64,000 nt of DNA from Syntrophorhabdaceae bacterium (GTDB taxonomy: Bacteria; Desulfobacterota; Syntrophorhabdia; Syntrophorhabdales; Syntrophorhabdaceae), in assembly GCA_028698615.1 (NCBI GenBank), contig JAQVWF010000002.1, positions 1-64,000 on the forward strand. The letters run 5' to 3'. The notes beneath the pieces were generated by a model. The model searched no databases and was not told the origin of the DNA. It saw only the letters and a program-made list of their open reading frames with translations. Numbering within the stretch: the stretch's first letter is position 1; the number at the start of each line of letters is the position of its first letter. The position numbers were made by a program, and so were the translations under genes. Below, in pieces: positions 43,087-52,495 of this stretch.

Positions 43087-43662
43087 ATGGCAACGGTACG
43101 CATAACAGGAGGAAAATTGAGGGGCATGGCGATCGGCGTCCTGCCGGGGGATGTGGCCAGATACACCTCCTCCAAGGTCAGGCAGGCCCTTTTCAACATG
43201 ATCGGCAGCGTGGAAGGCCTGTCGGTCCTCGATCTCTTTGCCGGTTCCGGCTCGTTCTCCATAGAGGCCCTCAGCCGGGGTGCAACCTCGGCGACGCTCG
43301 TGGAAGCTAACGGGAAAATGACGGACCTCATCGGAAAAAACCTTGTAAGAACGGACCTAAATAAACATTGCCAAGTGTTACATATGGATGTAAGATATGC
43401 AGTCCCTCTACTCTACGGCAGGAAGTGCGTGTTCGATGTGATCTTCATGGATCCTCCTTATGAAATGGGATATGTAGCGCAGACAATGACACTTCTCGAG
43501 AAACATCTGCTTCGAAATTCTGATACTATAACTATAGCGGAGTATTCCAGACGTGAAGACGACTCCCTGTCCCTTTTCGAGGGACTCGAAGGTGCAAAGA
43601 CAAAAAAATATGGAGACACGATAATTTCGCTATTCAAAGACAGCAGAGATTCCAGCGCTTAA
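43087..43662 (+). CDS. rsmD: 16S rRNA (guanine966-N2)-methyltransferase RsmD
   Basis: This 191-aa protein begins MATVRITGGKLRG, has the SAM-binding LDLFAGSGSFSIEALSRGA and the catalytic MDPPYE, all typical of RsmD. It methylates G966 of 16S rRNA in the small subunit. The next gene, coaD, follows at 9 nt; rsmD-coaD is a frequent pair in bacteria and supports the call. Confidence 0.94.
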   Translation: MATVRITGGKLRGMAIGVLPGDVARYTSSKVRQALFNMIGSVEGLSVLDLFAGSGSFSIEALSRGATSATLVEANGKMTDLIGKNLVRTDLNKHCQVLHMDVRYAVPLLYGRKCVFDVIFMDPPYEMGYVAQTMTLLEKHLLRNSDTITIAEYSRREDDSLSLFEGLEGAKTKKYGDTIISLFKDSRDSSA

Positions 43663-43671
43663 GGAGAGACC

Positions 43672-44160
43672 ATGAAGAAGAAGCTCGCAGTGTACCCTGG
43701 TTCATTCGATCCCGTGACCTTTGGCCATCTCGACATCCTCGCGCGGGGGCTCGAACTTTTCGATACTGTCATCATAGCCATCGCCAACAATATAGAGAAA
43801 AAGGGGCTCTTCAGTTTTGAAGAACGAAAGGAGCTCATCCAGCAGTCCATAAATGGAAACAATAGTGTCATTATCGACAGCTTCGACGGATTGCTCATCG
43901 ATTACGTGAAAAAGGTGAACGCGCGGTTTGTCATCAGGGGCCTTCGTGCCATGAGCGACTTTGAGTACGAGTTTCAGATGGCCTCCATCAACAGGACGTT
44001 GAACCCCAACATGGACACCCTCTTCATGATGACCAGCAAGGACTACTTCTTCATCAGTTCGAGAACGATCAAGGAAGTTGCCGAATTCCATGGTTCCGTC
44101 TCCGGTTTTGTCCCCGCTCCCGTCGAAAGGCGACTTAAGGAGATATTTGAAAGGCGATGA
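43672..44160 (+). CDS. coaD: Phosphopantetheine adenylyltransferase
   Basis: This 162-aa protein has the nucleotidyltransferase motif YPGSFDPVTFGHLDI, IRGLRAMSDFEYE and the C-terminal ISSRTIKEVAEF. It transfers AMP from ATP to 4'-phosphopantetheine, the penultimate step of coenzyme A synthesis. coaBC lies in the same run (47414). AAGGAGAG precedes the ATG. It overlaps the next gene by 4 nt. Confidence 0.97.
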   Translation: MKKKLAVYPGSFDPVTFGHLDILARGLELFDTVIIAIANNIEKKGLFSFEERKELIQQSINGNNSVIIDSFDGLLIDYVKKVNARFVIRGLRAMSDFEYEFQMASINRTLNPNMDTLFMMTSKDYFFISSRTIKEVAEFHGSVSGFVPAPVERRLKEIFERR

Positions 44161-45446
44161 AGAGACTGATATTCATTCTTGCGCTCATCAGCGCTGTCGT
44201 TCTTTTCACATCACCCGCCCACACAAAAGATGTGTACACCGTCCGCATACAGGGCGCCATCAACCCCCCCGTAGCGGGTTTTCTCGGGGAATGCATTCAA
44301 AAGGCAGGCACGGAGAATGCCGAGGCCCTCGTGGTTCTTCTCGATACGCCGGGAGGACTCGATTCTTCCATGCGTGACATCGTAAAGGGAATAATGGATG
44401 CGCCCCTCCCCGTCGTCGTTTACGTCGCACCCGCCGGGGCAAGGGCCGCGTCTGCGGGCGCCATCATCCTTTTGGCTTCACACATAGCGGCCATGGCCCC
44501 GGGAACCAACGCGGGCGCCGCGCATCCTGTCAGCATCGGCAAGGACAAGGCCGATGAAGTGATGATGAAAAAAGTGGTGAGCGACGCGGAGGCATATTCG
44601 AAGAGCATAGCAGCCAAGCGGGGACGGAACGTCGACTTCGCGGCAAAGGCGGTCACGGAAAGCATCTCCATAACCGCAAAGGAAGCCCTGTCGCAGAAGG
44701 CGATCGACATCGTGGCCGATTCCATGGAAGACCTCCTTGCACAGATCGACGGCATGACGGTTGAGACCAAAAAAGGGAAGGTCGTGATGCAGACGAGGGG
44801 CGCAAAGAGGGTAGAGATCAAAATGCCCTTCAAATTCCGGTTCCTTGCCTATGTCAGTGATCCCAACGTCGCATATATTCTCATGATGATCGGAATATAC
44901 GGTATCCTGTTCGAGTTTTACAGCCCGGGTACGGTATTCCCCGGCGTCATCGGAGGCATTTCTCTCATCCTGGCGCTCTACGCCTTTCAGGCAATACCCA
45001 TCAGTTTCGCCGGGCTTGCATTGATCCTTCTGGGTATCGTATTCTTTATTCTGGAGGTCAAGATAGTCAGCCACGGACTCCTCGGTATTGCAGGCATTGT
45101 AGCCGTCGTTATCGGTTCGGTCATGCTTGTCGATCTTCCCGGAAGCCCTCTGGCCATATCCTTCACGACTATCCTCATCGTCGCCATTGTATCGGCGATC
45201 TTTGTTTTCGGCATACTCTCCTTTGCAGTAAGGGCGCAGTTGTTCAGGGTCAAGACCGGCTCCGAGGGGCTTATCGGGGAGACGGGGACGGCGCGGACCA
45301 ACATTGCGGTCGAGGGCAAGGGAAAGGTGATGGTCCACGGTGAACTCTGGAATGCCCGGAGTGAAGAACCGATACAGGAAGGCGAAGAGATTGTCGTCAC
45401 CGCCGTGGAAAAGCTTATCGTCAAGGTAAGAAAAAAAGGAGGGTAG
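44157..45446 (+). CDS. NfeD-family membrane-bound serine protease (long form)
   Basis: This 429-aa protein has a signal peptide, then a ClpP-fold protease domain (about 25-220) with the catalytic serine in ARAASAGAI and a downstream lysine. Four to five transmembrane helices and a C-terminal OB-fold NfeD domain ([27 protein letters not shown]) follow. In characterised NfeD-stomatin pairs the protease cleaves hydrophobic C-termini, including that of stomatin itself. The stomatin gene follows at 4 nt, so this is the classic pair. Confidence 0.93.
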   Translation: MKRLIFILALISAVVLFTSPAHTKDVYTVRIQGAINPPVAGFLGECIQKAGTENAEALVVLLDTPGGLDSSMRDIVKGIMDAPLPVVVYVAPAGARAASAGAIILLASHIAAMAPGTNAGAAHPVSIGKDKADEVMMKKVVSDAEAYSKSIAAKRGRNVDFAAKAVTESISITAKEALSQKAIDIVADSMEDLLAQIDGMTVETKKGKVVMQTRGAKRVEIKMPFKFRFLAYVSDPNVAYILMMIGIYGILFEFYSPGTVFPGVIGGISLILALYAFQAIPISFAGLALILLGIVFFILEVKIVSHGLLGIAGIVAVVIGSVMLVDLPGSPLAISFTTILIVAIVSAIFVFGILSFAVRAQLFRVKTGSEGLIGETGTARTNIAVEGKGKVMVHGELWNARSEEPIQEGEEIVVTAVEKLIVKVRKKGG

Positions 45447-45450
45447 AAGC

Positions 45451-46206
45451 ATGTTTTCGATTCCGATCCTGTTTATCGTCGTAATTGTCGTATTTTTTCT
45501 TTTCAGCGCGATCAAGATACTCAACGAGTATGAAAGGGGCGTCATCTTCAGGCTCGGCAGGGTGCTCGGCGTGCCGAAAGGACCGGGTCTCATCATACTT
45601 ATTCCCATCATCGACCGCATGGTCAAGGTGAGCCTGCGCACCGTTGTCCTCGACATACCCCCGCAGGATGTCATCACTCGCGATAATGTCTCCATCAAGG
45701 TGAACGCCGTCGTCTACTTCCGCGTTGTAGACCCGTTGAAAGCGATCATCGACGTGGAAAACTTCCTCTACGCGACAAGCCAGCTCTCCCAGACCACGTT
45801 AAGAAGCGTTCTCGGACAGGCCGAACTGGACGATCTGCTTTCACACAGGGAGCAATTGAACGAAAGGCTTCAGGAGATCCTCGACACGCATACAGAGCCA
45901 TGGGGCATAAAGGTGTCAAACGTGGAGGTAAAGAACGTCGACCTTCCTCAGGAGATGCAGAGGGCCATTGCACGCCAGGCAGAGGCGGAGAGGGAGAGAA
46001 GGGCGAAGGTTATCAGTGCCGAAGGTGAATTCCAGGCGGCCACAAAGCTCTCGCAGGCGTCGGAGATCCTTTCACAGAACCCGATGTCGCTGCAGTTGAG
46101 GTATCTGCAGACACTGATAGAGATATCAACGGAGAAGAACTCTACCATAATTTTCCCGTTGCCCATAGACCTCATAAAAATGTTCATGGACAAACTGAGC
46201 AAATAA
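45451..46206 (+). CDS. SPFH/stomatin-like protein (slipin)
   Basis: This 251-aa protein has one N-terminal membrane segment ([17 protein letters not shown]), an SPFH domain ([35 protein letters not shown]) and a coiled-coil helix ([25 protein letters not shown]). It should oligomerise in the inner membrane and scaffold membrane proteins together with the NfeD protease encoded just upstream. The hydrophobic C-terminal region ([15 protein letters not shown]) is where NfeD proteases are known to cut. Confidence 0.95.
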   Translation: MFSIPILFIVVIVVFFLFSAIKILNEYERGVIFRLGRVLGVPKGPGLIILIPIIDRMVKVSLRTVVLDIPPQDVITRDNVSIKVNAVVYFRVVDPLKAIIDVENFLYATSQLSQTTLRSVLGQAELDDLLSHREQLNERLQEILDTHTEPWGIKVSNVEVKNVDLPQEMQRAIARQAEAERERRAKVISAEGEFQAATKLSQASEILSQNPMSLQLRYLQTLIEISTEKNSTIIFPLPIDLIKMFMDKLSK

Positions 46207-46224
46207 CTAAGGAACCCGGAGTAT

Positions 46225-47409
46225 ATGAGAAAACTGTTCGTATTTGTTTTGGTGATGTCATTGTGCCTCATCAATCTCACGGCATATGCCGCGGCCAAGA
46301 ATGCCGCCCACAAGAAGACCGCCGCCCGGCAGAGCAAGGAGGCCGTGCCTCCCTGCAGGTCCTTTATCGTCGTCGAGGCCAACGGGGGCAAGATGATCGA
46401 CGGCAGCAACATCAATGAAAGGCGGGCTCCGGCAAGCATAACAAAGCTCATGGTGGCCTACGTGGTCATGGGAAAACTCGCCACGGGGGAGGTCAAACTT
46501 ACCGACAAGGTGACCATTTCGAAGGAAGCGTCAAAGATCGGCGGAAGCCAGGTCTATCTCAAAGAGGGTGAGGTCTTTGCCCTTGAGGACCTCATGAAGG
46601 CAATGATGGTCGCCTCCGGCAATGATGCCGCCTATGCGATCAGCGAGCATGTGGCCGGCAGCAAAGACGGGATGGTGCAGTTGATGAACGCCCAGGCCAA
46701 GATGCTCGGGCTTGCCGATACGGAGTTTCATACCGTTCATGGCCTCCCTCCGTCAGAGGGCGGAAAGGAAGACCAGACCTCCTGCAGCGACCTTGCCGTT
46801 TTGGCCCGGGAGCTCCTTAAGAGCCCAAAGATCCTTGAATGGACATCCATCCAGAGGGATACCTTCAGGGCCGGCAAATTCACCCTGACCAACACGAATA
46901 AGCTCCTCGGCAGGTTTCAGGGAGCGGACGGCCTCAAGACGGGATATTACTCGCGGACCGGGTTTAATCTTGTCGCCACCGCCAAACGGGGGGATATGAG
47001 ATTCATCGCCGTCATCATGGGAAGTCCCACGGGGAAGATACGCGACTCTCTGGCGATGGAAAAGTTGCAAAAGGCCTTTGCGCAGTATAAAATGGTGAAC
47101 GTTGTCAAGAAGGGAGAGGTGATCGAGCAGGACGTCTTTCTCGTCGACGGTAAATACCCAAAGATGAAAGGAGTGACTGAGAAGAGTTTCCTTTACGCGG
47201 TGGCTGTTGAAAAAAAGGGTGCAATCACAAGGGAGATTCTCCTGCCCGAGCGGGTGAAGGGGGAGATAAGGGAAGGGCAGAGGCTGGGAGAGTTGGTGAT
47301 CAAGTTTGACGGTCAGGTGATCGGCAAGGTCAACATCGTATCCCCCGTGCACGTGCCCAAAGCGAATCTCTTCACGAGATTCATCAGGAGACTCGGTCTC
47401 AACATCTAA
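46225..47409 (+). CDS. dacA: D-alanyl-D-alanine carboxypeptidase (PBP5-type)
   Basis: This 394-aa protein has a signal peptide and the three penicillin-binding motifs: SITK (SxxK), SGN (SxN) and KTG (in DGLKTGYYS). A C-terminal beta domain (GKYPKMKGVTEKSFLYAV...) and an amphipathic end (ANLFTRFIRRLGLNI) suited to membrane attachment follow. It removes the terminal D-Ala from peptidoglycan stem peptides in the periplasm. A Lys/Ala-rich linker follows the signal. Confidence 0.95.
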   Translation: MRKLFVFVLVMSLCLINLTAYAAAKNAAHKKTAARQSKEAVPPCRSFIVVEANGGKMIDGSNINERRAPASITKLMVAYVVMGKLATGEVKLTDKVTISKEASKIGGSQVYLKEGEVFALEDLMKAMMVASGNDAAYAISEHVAGSKDGMVQLMNAQAKMLGLADTEFHTVHGLPPSEGGKEDQTSCSDLAVLARELLKSPKILEWTSIQRDTFRAGKFTLTNTNKLLGRFQGADGLKTGYYSRTGFNLVATAKRGDMRFIAVIMGSPTGKIRDSLAMEKLQKAFAQYKMVNVVKKGEVIEQDVFLVDGKYPKMKGVTEKSFLYAVAVEKKGAITREILLPERVKGEIREGQRLGELVIKFDGQVIGKVNIVSPVHVPKANLFTRFIRRLGLNI

Positions 47410-47413
47410 AATT

Positions 47414-48661
47414 ATGGACACACAATTCAGCATGCTTCGCAACAAAGAGATAATTGTCGGGATTACAGGCGGCATCGCGGCCTACAAGACGGCTGAGCTT
47501 ATCAGGCTCCTCACCAGGCGCGGTGCCAATGTCCATGTGGTCATGACGAAGAACGCCATGCAGTTCGTCACGCCGCTGACTTTCCAGACGTTGTCCGGGA
47601 ATCCCGTTATCCATGAGATGTTCGAGCTTTTCCGGGGCTCCAAGATAGGACATATTGCCCTGTCCGACATAGCCGATCTTCTCGTCATATCCCCTGCAAC
47701 GGCCAATATCATCGGGAAGATAGCGAACGGGATAGCGGACGATTTCCTGACCACCATGGTCATGGCGACGACGGTGCCTGTCTTTTTCGTTCCCTCCATG
47801 AACACCAAGATGTGGTCAAGCAAGATGGTCCAGGCGAATCTCCAGAAGCTAAAGGAAGCCGGTTATGAGCTCATGGAGCCTGCAAGCGGCGATCTCGCCT
47901 GCGGTACCGAAGGCAAGGGACGTCTTCCGGGCATAGAAGAGATCGTAGAAAGGATAGAGGACATTTTCACGGAAAAAGACCTCCGTTCGGAACGTATCAT
48001 GGTTACCGCGGGACCGACCACCGAGTACATCGACCCCGTGCGCTGCATAACCAACAGGTCATCGGGGAAGATGGGCTATGCCCTCGCAAAGATGGCGCGC
48101 CGCCGCGGAGCCGAAGTGCTTCTCATCACCGGGGAGACCTCGATACCCGTGCCGCGCATGGACATCAGGGTGGAGAGTGTCGTAACGGCCTGCGAGATGA
48201 GAGACGCTGTCATGGAATATCACAAGGACTGCACGGTGATCATCAAGGCAGCCGCCGTTGCAGACTTCAGATGCAGGAATGAGAATTGCCAGAAGATAAA
48301 GAAAAAGGGTGATGTCGATCTTATGACACTGGAACTCGAAAAGAATCCCGATATCATCGCCGAACTTTGCAGGGTGAAAGGCGACAGGATCGTGGTGGGT
48401 TTTGCCGCCGAGACGGAGAATATCATCGAGCATGCCCTCGGCAAGCTCAAGAGAAAGGACCTCGATCTCATTGTGGCGAATAATGTTGCCCAGCAGGGCA
48501 TCGGTTTCGGGTCCGAAGAAAATGAAGTGACGATCATCGACCGTTCCGGTGCCACCAAGCAGGTGCCGCGGTTGAGCAAGGACGAGATTGCCCATATTAT
48601 CCTCGATTCGGTGAAGAAACTCATTAAAAAGCGCCGCAAGTCCGGGGAAGGTCGTTCCTGA
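47414..48661 (+). CDS. coaBC: Bifunctional phosphopantothenoylcysteine decarboxylase/phosphopantothenate-cysteine ligase
   Basis: This 415-aa protein has an N-terminal FMN-dependent CoaC domain (IVGITGGIAAYKTAELIRLL, ISPATANIIGKIANGIADD, PSMNTKMW) and a C-terminal CoaB domain (VTAGPTTEYIDPVRCITNRSSGKMGYALA, KNPDIIAEL). It makes 4'-phosphopantetheine from 4'-phosphopantothenate, cysteine and CTP. Together with coaD at 43672 two CoA steps are in this run, useful in an organism that activates aromatic acids to CoA thioesters. Confidence 0.96.
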   Translation: MDTQFSMLRNKEIIVGITGGIAAYKTAELIRLLTRRGANVHVVMTKNAMQFVTPLTFQTLSGNPVIHEMFELFRGSKIGHIALSDIADLLVISPATANIIGKIANGIADDFLTTMVMATTVPVFFVPSMNTKMWSSKMVQANLQKLKEAGYELMEPASGDLACGTEGKGRLPGIEEIVERIEDIFTEKDLRSERIMVTAGPTTEYIDPVRCITNRSSGKMGYALAKMARRRGAEVLLITGETSIPVPRMDIRVESVVTACEMRDAVMEYHKDCTVIIKAAAVADFRCRNENCQKIKKKGDVDLMTLELEKNPDIIAELCRVKGDRIVVGFAAETENIIEHALGKLKRKDLDLIVANNVAQQGIGFGSEENEVTIIDRSGATKQVPRLSKDEIAHIILDSVKKLIKKRRKSGEGRS

Positions 48662-48709
48662 GAAAGACCGCGGCCCCGTTTGCGATCCCTATGTTGCCGG
48701 GTGTCATCT

Positions 48710-50110
48710 ATGACAATGCGAGGTAGACCATCATCTGTGAAAAGAAGGAGAGCGAAGGCGTTGTGCCTGCCGGTCGCGCTTCTTTTCTTCAGCGGCGTCT
48801 TCCTTGTTGTCTCCGGGGTAGCCTGCGGGCAGGCCCGTCCTCAGGTTGATCAGGATGACAGGATAGCCGATGTGGTGGAGACGGCCAGCAGGGCCATAGT
48901 CAATATCAAGACAGAGGAGCTTTTCAAAACCGAATCGGAAGAAAAAAAGTCGTCGTCCCTGTTCAAAAGGTATTTTTCGGGCGACGATCAGGTGGAGGAA
49001 CTTGTCGAGAACATCGGTTCCGGCGTGGTCCTCGATCCCGCAGGCATTATCGTCACCAATGAACACCTCATAGCCCGGGCCATAAATATCAGGGTGAAGT
49101 TCATCAACGGCAAGGAGTACGAAGCCTATGTCCTCGGGAGCGACCCGGAATATGATATCGCCCTCCTCAAGATTGTCTCGGACAGGACGGATTTCCCGCA
49201 CCTTACGATAAAACAGAGGAAGATCCGCGTCGGCGAGAGGGCCATAGTCATAGGAAACCCCTATGGTCTTTCCAGTTCCGTTTCCCTGGGTGTCGTGAGT
49301 GCCCTGGGGCGAAACCTGAGAATAGACAACAAGGTCTATGCCGATCTCATCCAGACGGATGCGGCCATCAATCCCGGCAACAGCGGCGGTGCCCTCCTCG
49401 GCACCGACGGCGCCCCGATGGGCATAGTCACGGCAATTTACGGTGAAGGCAAGGGGATAGGGTTTGCCATCCCCATGGACGACGTGATGACCATCCTTTC
49501 GGAATTCACGGAGAGCAAGTTGACGCGTCCCATTCTCGGTCTTTTTATCGAGAGGCACAAGGAAGATAAAAGGCATTATCTTCTCGTCAACCGGATCATA
49601 CCCGGAAGCCCCGCCGCGAAATACGGGTTCAAGGCGGGAGACAGGATCACGGAGATAAACAAGAGAGTGATCCGCGAATCCTTGAAGCTTCAGGTCGCCA
49701 TCCGTTCCGTGAAGTCGAAGGCTACCCTCCGGCTGCGCCTGACCAGGGCAGGGAAAAAATACACTGTCAATATCGATGTTTCCGACATCGAGGAGTACAT
49801 GCCGCAGCCCGTTGACAAAGTTCTGTGCGGCATGAAGGTTTCCGATATATCGGGGTACCCTAAATTGAAATACCGCCTTCGTGACAGGGACGGCGTCGTG
49901 GTAGTGAAGGTGCTTCCCGGCGGCATCGCCATGAAATCGGGCTTGAAGAAAGGCGACGTTATCGTTAAGATCAACAATAACCCGGTAAAGAACAACAAGG
50001 ATTTCGACGCATTTATGATAGAAGGGCTCACGAGGAACTACATCCTCTACCAGGTAAAAAGGGACGACAGTCTCTTTTTCGTGCCGGTAAAGCTCGATAC
50101 TCTCCTATAG
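48710..50110 (+). CDS. HtrA/DegP-like periplasmic serine protease with two PDZ domains
   Basis: This 466-aa protein (from the ATG at 48710) has a basic N-terminus and a signal or anchor helix (ALCLPVALLFFSGVFLVVSGVACGQA). The trypsin-like domain has the triad His in VTNEHLI, Asp in YDIALLK and Ser in NPGNSGGAL. Two PDZ modules follow (VNRIIPGSPAAKYGFKAGDRITEIN and VVKVLPGGIAMKSGLKKGDVIVKIN). It is probably periplasmic quality control. The start is uncertain: GTG 48737 with GAGGTAG upstream is also good. The linker EELFKTESEEKKSSSLFKRYFSG lies before the catalytic core. Confidence 0.92.
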   Translation: MTMRGRPSSVKRRRAKALCLPVALLFFSGVFLVVSGVACGQARPQVDQDDRIADVVETASRAIVNIKTEELFKTESEEKKSSSLFKRYFSGDDQVEELVENIGSGVVLDPAGIIVTNEHLIARAINIRVKFINGKEYEAYVLGSDPEYDIALLKIVSDRTDFPHLTIKQRKIRVGERAIVIGNPYGLSSSVSLGVVSALGRNLRIDNKVYADLIQTDAAINPGNSGGALLGTDGAPMGIVTAIYGEGKGIGFAIPMDDVMTILSEFTESKLTRPILGLFIERHKEDKRHYLLVNRIIPGSPAAKYGFKAGDRITEINKRVIRESLKLQVAIRSVKSKATLRLRLTRAGKKYTVNIDVSDIEEYMPQPVDKVLCGMKVSDISGYPKLKYRLRDRDGVVVVKVLPGGIAMKSGLKKGDVIVKINNNPVKNNKDFDAFMIEGLTRNYILYQVKRDDSLFFVPVKLDTLL

Positions 50111-50119
50111 GGGGTTGTT

Positions 50120-50440
50120 ATGGCAGAATTGGATGATATAAAGAAACAGGTGAAGGACGAGGTCGGCACGTGCAGTGCCGCGGAAGAGCATCTTTTTCCC
50201 GATTTGAACTTCTCCACGTTCCTGTTGTCGCTCTCGACATCGGCAATGGTGTGTCTCGGGGAGCTGCCGGATCCCATCAGCAGCGAAAAGAACGTCAACC
50301 TTTCCCTGGCAAAGCAGACGATCACGATCATAGAGATATTAAAGGAAAAGACGAAGGGCAACCTGAACGCGGAGGAGGATCGTCTCATCGACGGCATCCT
50401 TTATGACCTGCACATCCGCTACGTTAAAGCCGCCTGCTGA
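50120..50440 (+). CDS. DUF1844-family protein
   Basis: This 106-aa protein contains the DUF1844 pattern: LNFSTFLLSLSTSAMVCLGELPDP...NLSLAKQTITIIEILKEKTKGNLNAEEDRLIDGILYDLHIRY. Such proteins are common in deltaproteobacteria and have no known function. A GGGGG-rich stretch precedes the ATG, 10 nt after the protease stop, so it is probably the last gene of the run. Confidence 0.88.
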   Translation: MAELDDIKKQVKDEVGTCSAAEEHLFPDLNFSTFLLSLSTSAMVCLGELPDPISSEKNVNLSLAKQTITIIEILKEKTKGNLNAEEDRLIDGILYDLHIRYVKAAC

Positions 50441-50562
50441 TCCCGATGCCATATCCGGCCGCTCTCTTCGTTGGCCGCGTCCTCGGCTCCTCGACGTACG
50501 GACGTACGCCTGCGTCGCCTCATCCTTGCCGCCTCGATATCGACCGAATCTGGCATCGGGAT
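50440..50562. repeat. Intergenic segment bounded by a 12-bp inverted repeat
   Basis: ATCCCGATGCCA (50440-50451) and its reverse complement (50551-50562) enclose 99 bp that contain a central CGTACG-type double palindrome (ACGTACGGACGTACG, about 50494-50508). I see no gene in it. It could fold as a long branched hairpin at the 3' end of the DUF1844 transcript or be a dispersed repeat copy. Confidence 0.5.
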
Positions 50563-50607
50563 TCGTCCAAAGTCATGTCCCTTTATTTTTTGCCTCAGAG
50601 ATACAAC

Positions 50608-50634
50608 GTTCTGACGGTTCTAACCGTTCAAGCC
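50608..50634 (-). repeat. Three degenerate 9-bp repeat units after the purB stop
   Basis: On the plus strand GTTCTGACG, GTTCTAACC and GTTCAAGCC stand in tandem. On the minus strand they begin 4 nt after the purB stop codon, the same stop-proximal placement as the heptamer arrays elsewhere in the window. Confidence 0.5.
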
Positions 50635-50638
50635 GTTT

Positions 50639-51931
50639 TTACTCGTATATTCTTTTGAATATCGTGTCGATGTGGCGGAAGTAATGTTCGTTGGTGCAGG
50701 TCTCTTCTATTTCTTTCGCGGAGAGGTGCTTTGCCAGTTCGGCATCCTTTTTCAGCTCTGTAACGAAATCAAGGCCGCCTTCATAACAGCGCATGGCTAC
50801 GCCCTGGGTGGCCTTGTATGCTTCCTGCCTTGTAAGCCCTTTCCTGATAAGGGCGATGAGTATCGCTTCCGAGTGATAGAGCCCCCGCGTGATGTCGAGG
50901 TTCTTCTGCATCTTCTCGGGATAGACGATGAGGTTCTTGAAGACGTTCTTTACCCTTTCGAGCATATAATCGAGGGCGATGGTTGCGTCAGGGGCAATGA
51001 CCCTTTCCGCCGACGAGTGGCTGATGTCCCTCTCGTGCCAGAGAGGGATGTTCTCCATCGATGTCATGGCGTAGCCATGGAGGAGCCGTGCCATTCCGCA
51101 GAGGTTTTCTGATGCGATGGGGTTTCTCTTGTGCGGCATCGCCGACGATCCCGTCTGTCCCTTTCGGAAGAACTCCTCCGCCTCGCCCACCTCGGTACGC
51201 TGAAGGTTGCGGACCTCCATGGACATACGTTCGATGGTGGAGCCCGTGAGTGCTATGGTCGTGAAAAACTCCGCGTAATAGTCCCGGGGAATGATCTGTG
51301 ACGATATGGGACACACCTTAAGGCCCAGATTTTCGCAGACGTGCTGCTCCACGAAGGGCGGGACGTGGGCGTAGGTGCCGACGGCGCCCGATATCTTTCC
51401 ATGGCGGATGCGCTCCTTTGCCGCCTTCATCCGCTCCAGGTTCCGTTTCATCTCGTCGTAGAAATGGGTTATCTTGAGACCGAAGGTGACCGGCTCGGCA
51501 TGGATGCCATGGGTTCTGCCGATGGCGGGCATGTCCTTGCAGGCGTAGGCCTTTTCCTTGAGAACCTCCATGAGCGCGGCTATGTCCTCGATGAGGATAT
51601 CCGCCGCCTCGTTGAGAAGGCACGAAAAGGATGTATCGAGGATGTCCGATGAGGTGACGCCCATGTGGATGTACTTGGAGGAGGGTCCGACATATTCGGC
51701 GACGTTCTCGATGAAGGCGACTACGTCGTGGCGGGTCCGCTCTTCGATCTCGAGCACCCTTGCAACATCGAAGTTCGCTTTCTCCCCGATGTTCTTCATG
51801 TCTTCTTCAGGGATGAGGCCAAGCTTCGTGTACGCCTCGCAGATGAGAACCTCTATATCGAGCCATTTCCTGTACTTGTTCTCATCCGTCCAAACCCGAG
51901 CCATCCGCTCCCGCGTATACCGTTCGATCAT
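50639..51931 (-). CDS. purB: Adenylosuccinate lyase
   Basis: This 430-aa protein has the superfamily signature GSSAMPHKRNP and the family-typical start MIERYTRERMARVWTDENKYRKWLDIE. It splits adenylosuccinate to AMP and fumarate, and SAICAR to AICAR, in purine synthesis. The start matches the family, yet the -10 box TATAAA ends only 5 nt before the ATG and no ribosome site fits, so the mRNA is probably leaderless. Confidence 0.96.
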   Translation of the reverse strand: MIERYTRERMARVWTDENKYRKWLDIEVLICEAYTKLGLIPEEDMKNIGEKANFDVARVLEIEERTRHDVVAFIENVAEYVGPSSKYIHMGVTSSDILDTSFSCLLNEAADILIEDIAALMEVLKEKAYACKDMPAIGRTHGIHAEPVTFGLKITHFYDEMKRNLERMKAAKERIRHGKISGAVGTYAHVPPFVEQHVCENLGLKVCPISSQIIPRDYYAEFFTTIALTGSTIERMSMEVRNLQRTEVGEAEEFFRKGQTGSSAMPHKRNPIASENLCGMARLLHGYAMTSMENIPLWHERDISHSSAERVIAPDATIALDYMLERVKNVFKNLIVYPEKMQKNLDITRGLYHSEAILIALIRKGLTRQEAYKATQGVAMRCYEGGLDFVTELKKDAELAKHLSAKEIEETCTNEHYFRHIDTIFKRIYE

Positions 51932-51936
51932 GCCAG

Positions 51937-51966
51937 TTTATAACCCGACGAATCGGTCTATGTCAA
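51937..51966 (-). promoter_or_regulatory. purB promoter, probably leaderless
   Basis: On the minus strand a consensus TTGACA (51961-51966), an 18-nt spacer and TATAAA (51937-51942) are followed after 5 nt by the purB ATG. Confidence 0.7.
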
Positions 51967-52022
51967 TTTGAAAAAGGCAGGTTTGAAGTAATGGCCGCTC
52001 TTCCCATTGCCAATTACGCGTC

Positions 52023-52490
52023 TCAATCTTTTAAGAAAAACATCTTTGCCAGTGCCCGTATCATGGGGTGGGATCTTTTTGATCTTATGGGTTTCCACTC
52101 GTCGTTTATGCCGGGAAGGATGGCCGGGGTGACGTCGGTGATGATGCAGGCGTCGCCGAGTTCGCGGTCCTTCGAATCATAGTCTCCCGCCGGCAGGATA
52201 CGGCAACGCATGTCGTGCATGTCCATTTCGGCAAGGCACAGGGAATAGCGATATGATTTATATCCCTTGAGGGGAAGGGAGCGATTCTTGCGCTCCTCGA
52301 GATAACGGGCCATGTCGTCCTTGTTCTTGAGGACGATGGACAAGAATACGCCGAAACGAAGCGGCAGAGGGCGATAGCAGTCCGGCGAGGCGTATAGACC
52401 GTTCTCGTCCGGTTCCGTATCGACGATCTGGTCCAGATCGCAGAAAACGCTTATGTTCTCATCTTCGTAAAATGGTTTCCAATTCCACAT
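52023..52490 (-). CDS. Hypothetical cytosolic protein
   Basis: This 155-aa protein begins MWNWKPFYEDENISVFCDLDQIVD and contains GVFLSIVLKNKDDMARYLEERKNRSLPLKGYKSYRYSLCLAEMDMHDMRCRILPAGDYDSKDREL. The pattern hints at a small beta-rich surface-adhesin-E-like fold, but it has no signal peptide and I do not recognise a family. A GAGGAGAG ribosome site overlaps the stop of the split-barrel gene upstream, 5 nt away, so the two form an operon. Confidence 0.75.
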   Translation of the reverse strand: MWNWKPFYEDENISVFCDLDQIVDTEPDENGLYASPDCYRPLPLRFGVFLSIVLKNKDDMARYLEERKNRSLPLKGYKSYRYSLCLAEMDMHDMRCRILPAGDYDSKDRELGDACIITDVTPAILPGINDEWKPIRSKRSHPMIRALAKMFFLKD

Positions 52491-52495
52491 GTTTG

